Positions 1-5,823 of a stretch of DNA of 9,965 nucleotides are shown here, in pieces. The DNA is from Clostridia bacterium (GTDB lineage Bacteria > Bacillota_A > Clostridia > Oscillospirales > CAG-272), in the NCBI GenBank assembly GCA_017630995.1, contig JAGBUD010000149.1:1-9965 (forward strand). The letters are read 5' to 3'. The notes beneath the pieces were generated by a model. That model did no database searches and was not told where the DNA came from. It saw nothing but the letters and a program-made list of their open reading frames with translations. The stretch's first letter is position 1. Every line of letters begins with the position of its first letter. The position numbers were made by a program, and so were the translations under genes.

Positions 1-1126
1 CATAGCCCATAAGCTCAACAACCTTAAACCACTGCGCAAAGTGAAGCGACTGCGCCGCACTTGTGACGTATATTGCCTTATCGAACTTATAGGTATCCTG
101 ACGGTAAACCGCAGCGGCAATATCGCGGGTGGGATAGAGGGTTGTTCCGTCGCGCTTCAAGATAAGGCAAACGGGCATATTCCATTTATCGAGGTTAACT
201 ATTGAAGCACCGTCGTCTATTTCAAGAAGTCCCATATTGCGAAGCTTCTCTACCTGCGCGGGCATTTTGTCTGTATAGAAAGACTCTCCCTTGTAGCTAT
301 CAAAGGTTATACCGAGCTGCTTATACGTTTTTTCATACTCAACAAGGCTGATATCAACGAACCAACGCCAAAGCTTGAGGTTTTCCTCGTCGCCGTGCTC
401 GAGCTTTGAGAACTCGAATCTTGACGCGTCACCAAGCTCGGAACGCTTTACGTATTCGGGAGAATCGGGAGAGATTCCCGCAACGCTTGCGTCCTCCTCT
501 TCCTTGATTGCGTTATTGATTTTAACGTAGAGGGAAACAAGCTCGTCTACTCCGCCTTGCTCGATTTTTTCGCGGTTACCCCAAAGCTTATAGGCAACGA
601 TGAGCTTTCCGAACTGGGTGCCCCAGTCGCCGAGGTAGTTTATTCCAACGCACTTATATCCGCAGAACTCGTGGATAAGCTTTAAGGAGTGACCTATAAC
701 GGTTGTTCCGAGGTGGCCGATATGGAAGGGCTTTGCAACGTTAGGCGAGGAATAGTCGAGAACGACGGTTTTGCCCACGCCCTCGTTGGTTGCACCGTAC
801 TTTTCGCCCTGCGCCTTGATATCGGAGATAACTCTTTTTGCAAATGCGGAGCTGCTTATTCTGAAGTTAAGATAACCGTTGAGCGCGGTTATCTCGGAAA
901 ACTCCTCACAAGAGATATTTTCCGCAAGTGTTTTTGCGATATCAACGGGAGAGCGACGAAGACTCTTTGAGAGTCTGAAGCACGGAAGCGCAAGGTCGCC
1001 CATCGTTTTATCGGGGGGATACTCGAGCATTGCGAATATATCATCGGCGGAAAGAATACCCTCGCCGAACTTTACTGCTACCGCGTCTGCAATAAGAGCA
1101 GCGGTTTTATTTTTCAAAACTAACAT
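1..1126 (-). CDS. argS: Arginine--tRNA ligase (partial, 3' end outside window)
   Basis: Class I aminoacyl-tRNA synthetase that charges tRNA-Arg with arginine in the cytosol. I translated 375 codons with no stop; the frame continues past base 1. Residues 1-110 fit the ArgRS N-terminal (Add-1, tRNA D-loop recognition) domain. Residues 118-145 carry the ATP-binding HIGH signature as FHIGHLGTT (HIGH at 135-138), preceded by DYSSPNVAKPF, which is very typical of ArgRS. NYLGDWGTQFG lies at 163-173 and DGTTLYPTRDIA at 326-337, both family hallmarks. The KMSKS region and anticodon-binding domain would lie beyond the left edge, since the family is usually about 550-600 residues. The start is the ATG at 1124-1126, preceded by GAGAGG at 7-8 nt. 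That ribosome binding site overlaps the TGA stop of the upstream kinase gene (1138-1140), so the two are probably cotranscribed and translationally coupled. Confidence 0.96.
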   Translation of the reverse strand, partial: MLVLKNKTAALIADAVAVKFGEGILSADDIFAMLEYPPDKTMGDLALPCFRLSKSLRRSPVDIAKTLAENISCEEFSEITALNGYLNFRISSSAFAKRVISDIKAQGEKYGATNEGVGKTVVLDYSSPNVAKPFHIGHLGTTVIGHSLKLIHEFCGYKCVGINYLGDWGTQFGKLIVAYKLWGNREKIEQGGVDELVSLYVKINNAIKEEEDASVAGISPDSPEYVKRSELGDASRFEFSKLEHGDEENLKLWRWFVDISLVEYEKTYKQLGITFDSYKGESFYTDKMPAQVEKLRNMGLLEIDDGASIVNLDKWNMPVCLILKRDGTTLYPTRDIAAAVYRQDTYKFDKAIYVTSAAQSLHFAQWFKVVELMGY

Positions 1127-1137
1127 CACGTTACCTC

Positions 1138-1959
1138 TCAAAGTGAATTTTTCATTTTTACGTATTTTTTGCCTTCCGCACTTCCGCGAACAAGGCGGGC
1201 ACGGAAAAGAACCTCATCGCCAAACGAATGAGCGAGCGCGGCTTCAGCACCGCTTTCGAGATAGAATTCGCCCTCGTTTTCAAAAACGGTTACCTCGGGA
1301 ACCTCGTCCTCCTCCGCGAGCCTTGCCGCATATTCCTCAACGAGCTCACCGTCGGGCGCGTCGTCGGGGTAGTTTATGCGCTCACCCGAAATATAGACAG
1401 CGGAAAACTCGGGATTTTTCTGCCACTCGGCAAACGAAGTGAGAATGCACTCGGCAACCTGTTCGGGATTTGCAACCGTGGTGTCAACTATCAAAGAATA
1501 GTTCGTAAGGTCCTTTATATCAACACCGTATTGGGTGCTGTATCTTTTCTTTTCGCTCTCACGTCTTGCCTTTGTTTGAGCTATAGTTTCCTCAAGAGAG
1601 GCGGAATGCTCACCGACGCGGTTTGCGTTCATTATGCGCAGTGCGCTTGTTTCAACGTCTGTTGAAAGGTAAACCTTAAAGGTTCCCTTTGTGAAATGCC
1701 AAGCCATACGCGAATCTATTACCATTGGCTTGTCCACGTTACCAAGCTCGACGAGTCCGTTATCAATTTCGGTATCTATTTCGGGGTGCGTTTCCATATA
1801 AACGTTAAGCTCAACGACGCTCATTCCGTGGCGCGCCGCGATGGAACGGACTATCGCTCCCGTTGAATAGTATTCTGCACCAAGCCTTGATATAAGGATA
1901 TCCGCAACGGTGCTTTTTCCGCTGCCGAGATCTCCCGCAAGAGATATTTTGAAAGCCAT
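1138..1959 (-). CDS. Cytidylate-kinase-like nucleotide kinase with extra C-terminal domain
   Basis: A 273-residue P-loop kinase, probably transferring phosphate from ATP to CMP/dCMP or a related nucleotide in the cytosol. The Walker A loop is GDLGSGKST (9-17). YSTG (31-34), DSRMAW (82-87), a lid rich in Arg/Lys (RRESEKKRY, 132-140), YGVDI (144-148) and a closing VDT (158-160) follow the layout of short archaeal-type CMP kinases rather than bacterial Cmk with its NMP insert. The kinase fold accounts for about 175 residues. Residues 183-258 are additional, and their pattern (EEYAARL, PEVTVF, GEFYLESG, ALAHSFG) resembles the ParB N-terminal fold, with the usual arginines of its GERR box missing. 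An in-frame TTG at 1971 could extend the protein by 4 codons, but the GGAGG site lies inside that extension, so I chose the ATG at 1959. It is the first gene of a two-gene unit with argS. The kinase superfamily is certain; substrate specificity and the C-terminal domain are inferred. Confidence 0.85.
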   Translation of the reverse strand: MAFKISLAGDLGSGKSTVADILISRLGAEYYSTGAIVRSIAARHGMSVVELNVYMETHPEIDTEIDNGLVELGNVDKPMVIDSRMAWHFTKGTFKVYLSTDVETSALRIMNANRVGEHSASLEETIAQTKARRESEKKRYSTQYGVDIKDLTNYSLIVDTTVANPEQVAECILTSFAEWQKNPEFSAVYISGERINYPDDAPDGELVEEYAARLAEEDEVPEVTVFENEGEFYLESGAEAALAHSFGDEVLFRARLVRGSAEGKKYVKMKNSL

Positions 1960-1964
1960 TTTTA

Positions 1965-1969
1965 CCTCC
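1965..1969 (-). promoter_or_regulatory. Ribosome binding site that fixes the kinase start
   Basis: GGAGG on the minus strand, 5 nt before the ATG at 1959 (GGAGGTAAAAATG). It lies between the possible upstream TTG (1971) and the ATG, so the TTG cannot be the start this site serves. Confidence 0.8.
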
Positions 1970-1997
1970 AAAGCAAAAATCTTTATTTGAACACTTT

Positions 1998-2026
1998 ATT
2001 ATAACTCAAAATTGTCCCATTGTCAA
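1998..2026 (-). promoter_or_regulatory. Sigma-A promoter for the kinase-argS unit
   Basis: On the minus strand, TTGACA (2026-2021), a 17-bp spacer and TATAAT (2003-1998) give an exact match to the housekeeping consensus. The expected start point is near 1991, leaving a leader of only about 30 nt before the kinase ATG. That is too short for a T-box or other riboswitch, so expression looks strong and constitutive. Confidence 0.9.
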
Positions 2027-2053
2027 TATGCGTACGTATTATTTATGTTATTA

Positions 2054-2065
2054 TTCGCGCGCGAA
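2054..2065. repeat. 12-bp perfect palindrome
   Basis: TTCGCGCGCGAA is its own reverse complement. It lies in the divergent gap, 28 bp upstream of the -35 box of the kinase promoter. Such GC-alternating palindromes can be operators or simple chance in a short gap. No second copy was noticed in the window. Confidence 0.5.
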
Positions 2066-2136
2066 CGTGCACGCTAAAATAAATTTACGGTGCCATCCGA
2101 GAGCCGAAGAAACTTTTTCCTTTTTATCCATTCGGT

Positions 2137-2164
2137 GAATAAACTGCCGTTTAAACGGAAAAAT
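2137..2164 (+). promoter_or_regulatory. Tentative forespore-type (SigF/SigG-like) promoter
   Basis: GAATA (2137-2141), a 15-bp spacer and GGAAAAAT (2157-2164) resemble the Bacillus SigF pattern (GYATA, N15, GGnnAnA plus following bases), with a mismatch in the -35 box and an imperfect -10. It stands 66 bp before the ATG of the SpoIIQ-like gene, and spoIIQ in Bacillus is a SigF/SigG gene, so position and gene type agree. I see no good sigma-A promoter for this gene in the gap. The call is inference and weak on sequence alone. Confidence 0.25.
2147..2158. repeat. 12-bp perfect palindrome overlapping the candidate promoter
   Basis: CCGTTTAAACGG is its own reverse complement. It occupies the spacer and the GG of the putative -10 of the candidate promoter for the SpoIIQ-like gene, a position suited to a dimeric regulator. 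No regulator is identified. Confidence 0.5.
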
Positions 2165-2230
2165 AGCAATATACGGGCAAGACGGCGCGCAAACCGCGTT
2201 TGCCTTTTGAGAAAAGGAAAGGAACAGTAT

Positions 2231-2917
2231 ATGGAAAAGAAATTCAAATTCAGCGACAACCCCGATCTTACAAAGACCGTTTACGGTATTGTTATCGCTG
2301 CGCTTTGCATTGCGGCGATTGTTATCGGTATAGTTGCCGCAAACAACCAAAAAGACGACACTCTTATGCAAGAGCCGCCTACGCAAAACGAGGAGCAGCC
2401 GCCCATCGACTCTCCGAACGGCACCGAAAACGAAGAGAAGCCCGAAGAGCCGAAAAAGCCGCAGAAAAACAGCTTCCTCTCTCCTGTTTCGGGAACTGTT
2501 ACAAAGGCACACAGTCTTTCAGTCCCCGTTTTCTCCTCTACTCTTGAGGAATGGAGAATTCACACGGGTATAGACATCGGCACCGAAGACGGAGCTTCGG
2601 TTTTTGCCGCTTTTGACGGAGAGGTTTGCGCCGTTACAAGCGACGCGCTTCTCGGCTGCACCGTGGTTGTTGATCACGGCTCGGGCGTTAAGAGCTATTA
2701 TTCCAACCTTGAGGATAACGACCTTATTGCAAGAGTTGGAACACTGCTCAAAGCAGGCGACCTTATCGGCGAGGTTGGTGATTCCTCAATTTCCGAGCTT
2801 GCAGAGGAGCCGCACCTGCACTTTGAGGTTAAGGTTTCCGACGTTTCGGTTGATCCCCTTGAATACATTTCAACCGAATCGAAGCGCGCCTCGCTCGGCA
2901 TTGACGAGGCGGCTTAA
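2231..2917 (+). CDS. Membrane-anchored M23 metallopeptidase, SpoIIQ-like
   Basis: A 228-residue protein with a short basic N-terminus, one membrane helix (about 17-36), a Pro/Glu/Lys-rich linker (about 46-78) and a C-terminal M23 (LytM) domain (about 100-212). The domain would sit outside the membrane, or in the intermembrane space of a developing spore. All zinc and catalytic residues expected for M23 are visible: H111 and D115 in HTGID, H195 and H197 in HLHFEV. It should therefore be an active peptidoglycan endopeptidase, unlike Bacillus SpoIIQ, where the first His is lost. The segment LEEWRIHTGIDIG is very typical of SpoIIQ, the forespore partner of SpoIIIAH; clostridial SpoIIQ keeps its active site. 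The start is the ATG at 2231 with AAAGGAA about 9 nt upstream; longer in-frame extensions lack a site. It is a single gene, convergent with the broken symporter. M23 is certain; SpoIIQ identity is likely but no spoIIIA genes are in view. Confidence 0.88.
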   Translation: MEKKFKFSDNPDLTKTVYGIVIAALCIAAIVIGIVAANNQKDDTLMQEPPTQNEEQPPIDSPNGTENEEKPEEPKKPQKNSFLSPVSGTVTKAHSLSVPVFSSTLEEWRIHTGIDIGTEDGASVFAAFDGEVCAVTSDALLGCTVVVDHGSGVKSYYSNLEDNDLIARVGTLLKAGDLIGEVGDSSISELAEEPHLHFEVKVSDVSVDPLEYISTESKRASLGIDEAA

Positions 2918-4163
2918 CAAGCCCCGATAGCTCCGACAGAGCCTTTATTCTGTCGGAGCTTATCATTAAAGCCGAGAGGCTGATGAGCGAAAGGAAGAAA
3001 AGAATAACGTCGGATACGGTGATAAGAAAATCCCCGCGGCAGAATACCCCTAAAACAGCGAAGGATATAAACAAAACCGAAAATACGAGATCACCTCCGC
3101 CGAAAATATACCTAAATGCGCAGCCGCCGTAATAATACCAGCATATCATGGTTGAATAGGCAAAGGCAAATATACATAGCGCAACGCATATCTCGGACAC
3201 ATCACCAAAAACCGAGCCAACACCCTCCATAACCGCACGCATACCCTCCATACCGATAGCATTGGGAATATAAACAAGGGTTGCAAGCGCGGTGAGGATG
3301 CAAAGAATAACCGTGTCAAAAAGAACCTCGCACATACCCATAATTCCGACGCTTCCGACGTCGGAGGTTGGATTTTTCGCGTGGGCAAGCGAGGATGTGC
3401 CCGCGCCGGCTTCGTTTGAAATCAAGCCGCGAAGATACCCCTCGCGTATTTTCGCGCTGCAGAGAAATCCGATAACTCAGCCAACACCGCTTTCAAAATC
3501 GAATGCACAGCGAAATATATTGAAAATCACACTCGGCAGACGCTCAAGATTTAAAAGGATAGCCGAAAGGCAAAGAAAGACGTACACCGCGGTTGCGACG
3601 GGAATAAGCACAACCGTTATCCTCTCTATTTTTCCACTAAAGAAGAAAACCGCAAAAACCAGCAATAAAAGCAGAACTAGGGCAGTGAAAACAGGCGGAA
3701 AATTTAACACGTATTCGGTGCTTTGCCCTATGCTTGCGCTTTGGAGCATGCTGCCCATGGAAAAGGAAAGCAAAATAACGAGGGCGGCATATACGAGAGA
3801 AAGTGGGCGAGAGAGCACACCAAAGCTCGCCCCAACCGCGCCTATCATACCAAGACCTGCGCCTCGGTCCGCCGTCAAAATTACCTCGGCAAATTTTATC
3901 ACCGAGGCAAAAACTGCAGACACCAAGAGCCAAAACACGCTTCCCGCACCGCCGACCGATATTCCCACCGCGACGCCGACTATATTCCCCACCCCGAGCG
4001 TCCCAGCAAGCGCGAGTGAGAGCGAGGAAGCCGAAGAAACGCAATCGCTACCAAGCTTTTTTATTATCCCTTTCGGATTTGTGAAGATGAAAAATCGAAG
4101 CTTAAATAGAAAATACGCGCCCACCGCGGTTATAAGTATAGGTAAGAGATTCAAAAAATCCAT
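2829..4163 (-). pseudogene. AGCS-family sodium:amino-acid (alanine/glycine/serine) symporter, broken by an in-frame stop
   Basis: The frame gives 444 sense-length codons plus stop, near the family's usual length, but codon 229 is TGA (3477-3479). Before it are 228 residues, including GTLGVGNIVG (about 54-63) and GGAGSVFW, the sodium:alanine symporter signature region. After it, in the same frame, come the conserved RGLISNEAGAGTSS and the later membrane helices (FDTVILCILTAL, FAYSTMICWYYYG). Only one base change is needed to explain the break; GGC-TGA-GTT probably was GGC-GGA-GTT or GGC-TGG-GTT. There is no good restart site after the stop. The last 30 or so codons are basic and come from the antisense of the M23 gene, so the natural stop also appears lost. 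The ATG (4161-4163) follows a terminator T-tract directly. Alternatives are a sequencing error, or a functional N-terminal fragment, which is unlikely because half the transport fold is missing. Confidence 0.85.
2929..2960 (+). terminator. Strong hairpin after the M23 peptidase gene
   Basis: AGCTCCGACAGA and TCTGTCGGAGCT form a perfect 12-bp stem with an 8-nt loop, starting 11 bp after the TAA. The tract that follows (TTATCATT) is a poor U-run, so it may act as a weak terminator or as an RNA end-protecting hairpin. It lies inside the 3' part of the opposing symporter frame and would also fold in that transcript, where again no U-run follows. Confidence 0.55.
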
Positions 4164-4196
4164 AAAAAAAGCCTCCGCAAAATTTTATGCGGAGGC
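4164..4196 (-). terminator. Rho-independent terminator of the serine deaminase operon
   Basis: On the minus strand, GCCTCCGCA (4196-4188), an 8-nt loop and TGCGGAGGC (4179-4171) form a perfect 9-bp stem followed by seven Ts (4170-4164). It begins 13 nt after the TAG of the oxidoreductase gene. The symporter ATG follows the last T immediately. Confidence 0.92.
4172..4176 (-). promoter_or_regulatory. Symporter ribosome binding site held inside the terminator stem
   Basis: GGAGG on the minus strand, 8 nt before the ATG at 4163, is an ideal site, yet every base of it is paired in the 3' arm of the terminator. In any transcript that reads through, the site would be hidden unless the stem is opened. 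Confidence 0.8.
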
Positions 4197-4209
4197 AGTC
4201 GTCTTTATT

Positions 4210-5166
4210 CTAAACGTGGGAATGTATCATATCAGCTACTCTCATAACCGAGAGAGATACCTTCGCGCGCCTTGAAAAATCCTCACCGCTTGTGCAAATT
4301 CTCACAAATTCGGATATTTCATAGCGCATATTATTTTCACACGGGGTGTAGTCTATCGGTATTTTTTGACCGTCATTCATCACAATCCAAAGCTTTTTAG
4401 GCTCACTGACCTTGTCAATAAAAACCGCGCCGCATTCACCCTCAATAAACGAGGGAGCGGTGCTTTCTGTTATTTTGGAATAGGTGACGTTTACGAAAAA
4501 ATCACCGTAGGTAAGCGTTGATGCTCCCATTGCAAGAAAGCCGTTTTCGAGAAATATTTTTTCGCTTTTAATCTCGCGCGGCTCACCGAAAAGCTCAACA
4601 GAAAGCCAAAGGGGATATACACCTATATCCGAAAGCGCACTGTTTTTAATTTGGGGATTGAACGCGTTTTCAACTATTCCGCGTTTAAAATTATCATATC
4701 GGGTTGAATACTTGCAAAATTCAAGATTTGCGCGTCTTATCTTGCCGATAGAAGAAAGACCTTTTAAAATCAAGGGAAGCGCAGGGTCAAAGGCGGGACG
4801 CATAGCTTCGAGCAGTACCCTTTTATTCTCCTTTGCCGCGGCGAGCATTTCCTCATATTCCGAAGCAGATGACGCTATTGATTTTTCGCAGAGCACGTGC
4901 TTTCCCGCGCGGAGCGCCATAATCGAATGCTCCTTATGCAAGAACGTGGGTGACGCGACGTAGACCGCGTCTATCTCCGAATCAAAAAGCGCCTCACTCA
5001 AGTTAGAATATACCCTTTTTATGCCGTGTTTTTCGGCAAAAGCCCTGCCCGTGTCACTTTTTCGGGAATAAACTGCAAGGAGATCGACACCGACAGCCCT
5101 TGCCGCCTCGGCAAAGCTATCGCTTATTTTATTTGTTCCAATAATAAGAAATGAAAAATTCGACAT
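4210..5166 (-). CDS. Gfo/Idh/MocA-family NAD(P)-dependent oxidoreductase
   Basis: A 318-residue cytosolic enzyme of the Gfo/Idh/MocA family, which oxidises or reduces sugars, cyclitols or related hydroxy compounds with NAD(P). The N-terminal Rossmann half starts with FLIIGTNKIS (6-15), has AVYSRK (31-36) at the ribose-binding strand end, and VASPTFLHKEH (70-80). The usual EKP motif reads CEKSIAS (93-99), keeping the Lys (K95) but with Ser in place of Pro. DIGVYP (180-185) is the C-terminal half's active-site motif with Tyr where many members have His. The substrate cannot be read from the sequence. The start ATG at 5166 shares one base with the TGA of the preceding gene (TGATG), and AGAGA lies 8 nt upstream, so translation is coupled. 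It is the last gene of the operon before the terminator. Confidence 0.88.
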   Translation of the reverse strand: MSNFSFLIIGTNKISDSFAEAARAVGVDLLAVYSRKSDTGRAFAEKHGIKRVYSNLSEALFDSEIDAVYVASPTFLHKEHSIMALRAGKHVLCEKSIASSASEYEEMLAAAKENKRVLLEAMRPAFDPALPLILKGLSSIGKIRRANLEFCKYSTRYDNFKRGIVENAFNPQIKNSALSDIGVYPLWLSVELFGEPREIKSEKIFLENGFLAMGASTLTYGDFFVNVTYSKITESTAPSFIEGECGAVFIDKVSEPKKLWIVMNDGQKIPIDYTPCENNMRYEISEFVRICTSGEDFSRRAKVSLSVMRVADMIHSHV

Positions 5167-5672
5167 CAGCGCAATCTCTTAATGAGGAAGAATACCAATA
5201 CCGATACCGCAACGGCGCCGAGAACAATGGATATCCAATTTATAATCTTATCCGCCTTGCGCGCTCTCTCATCTTCAAGCTTATCGAGTGCGCGGTCCTC
5301 CTCGGTTTCAAGAAGCTCCTCGGGAATTTCAGACGCCCCGTCACTTTCCTCTCCGCTTTCCTCATCGGAATCGAGAGAAAAATCGTAGGTTCCGTCCTTT
5401 ATTTTTTTAGCACGCTCCCCTACCTCTGCGAAAATTTCGTTCACCGCCTCGATTACCACGGTATCCTCTGTTTTTGTGTTTTTAAGCTTTTCGGATATAG
5501 CCGCCATAGCCGCTTCGATTTCACCGTAGTCTATAGCGGTGCGAGCCGCCTCAACCTCATCAGCACACTCCTCGCAAATAAAACGGGGATTGCCGTATCC
5601 TCCTACCGCAAGAATCGGAGCATTTTCCGAATCTATCTTACTTTTGCATATCGAACACTCTGCACAACTCAT
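5166..5672 (-). CDS. Zinc-ribbon, tail-anchored membrane protein of unknown function
   Basis: A 168-residue protein I do not recognise as a named family. Two CxxC pairs (C6/C9 and C33/C36, with an extra C3) bracket about 23 residues and should bind one zinc as a small ribbon. A helical segment with alternating Ala/Glu/Lys follows (about 40-93). An acidic Glu/Asp/Ser-rich stretch (about 98-130) and a charged helix (about 127-142) come next. A single membrane helix ends the protein (about 144-164), finishing in KRLR. With no signal peptide and only a C-terminal helix, the zinc end is probably cytosolic. The start ATG at 5672 follows AAGGAG at 6 nt, which overlaps the TAA of the DUF896 gene. A longer frame to 5789 lacks any such site. 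Its stop overlaps the start of the oxidoreductase gene, so it belongs to the serine deaminase operon. Confidence 0.75.
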   Translation of the reverse strand: MSCAECSICKSKIDSENAPILAVGGYGNPRFICEECADEVEAARTAIDYGEIEAAMAAISEKLKNTKTEDTVVIEAVNEIFAEVGERAKKIKDGTYDFSLDSDEESGEESDGASEIPEELLETEEDRALDKLEDERARKADKIINWISIVLGAVAVSVLVFFLIKRLR

Positions 5673-5682
5673 AACGTTCTCC

Positions 5683-5823
5683 TTAACCGCGAAGCGTTTT
5701 GCGAAAATCGGCAAGATATTCCTCACGAAGAGCCTTTTGCTCCGCCTTTTCCTCTTGTGTAAGCTCTCTTTCCTTTGAGAGACGAGCAAGCTCGTTGATT
5801 CTGTCTACCTTTGCCTTTTCCAT
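5683..5823 (-). CDS. Short DUF896 (YnzC / UPF0291) family protein
   Basis: A 46-residue protein, MEKAKVDRINELARLSKERE and onward, with the two-helix pattern of DUF896: RINELA (8-13), TQEEKAEQKALREEYL (22-37) and a short basic end (FRKTLRG). Bacillus YnzC is about 77 residues, so the conserved C-terminal tail of the family is absent here and the protein is a short form. The function of the family is unsettled; these are small cytosolic proteins. The ATG at 5823 shares a base with the TAA of the serine deaminase gene (TAATG), so translation probably depends on coupling. Its own TAA is part of the ribosome binding site of the zinc-ribbon gene 10 nt further on. Confidence 0.85.
   Translation of the reverse strand: MEKAKVDRINELARLSKERELTQEEKAEQKALREEYLADFRKTLRG

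Noticed and set aside
879..1442. Long open frame on the plus strand across argS and the kinase gene
   Set aside because: It is antisense to two well supported genes, has no ribosome binding site, and its translation is low-complexity Arg/Pro-rich with no family pattern.
1960..1997. T-box leader before the kinase-argS unit
   Set aside because: The consensus promoter leaves about 30 nt of leader, with no terminator or T-box sequence.
2090..2230. N-terminal extension of the M23 peptidase to 2090
   Set aside because: The extension is Arg/Lys/Phe-rich, includes the palindrome and candidate promoter, and a good ribosome binding site stands before the ATG at 2231, which gives the expected short cytosolic tail and membrane helix.
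3354..3365. 12-bp palindrome TCCGACGTCGGA
   Set aside because: It lies inside the symporter coding frame and follows from its codons (SDVG region); there is no promoter nearby.
3477..3479. TGA read as Trp, Gly or selenocysteine
   Set aside because: No other gene in the window has an internal TGA, two genes end with TGA, TGG and GGA are used normally, and AGCS symporters are not selenoproteins.
3292..4275. 327-codon open frame on the plus strand, opposite the symporter
   Set aside because: It mirrors the codon bias of the symporter frame and reads as Lys/Arg/Thr/Pro-rich nonsense. The minus strand has clear AGCS motifs.
5673..5789. Longer start for the zinc-ribbon protein
   Set aside because: It would overlap most of the DUF896 gene in another frame and has no ribosome binding site; AAGGAG before the ATG at 5672 is near ideal.
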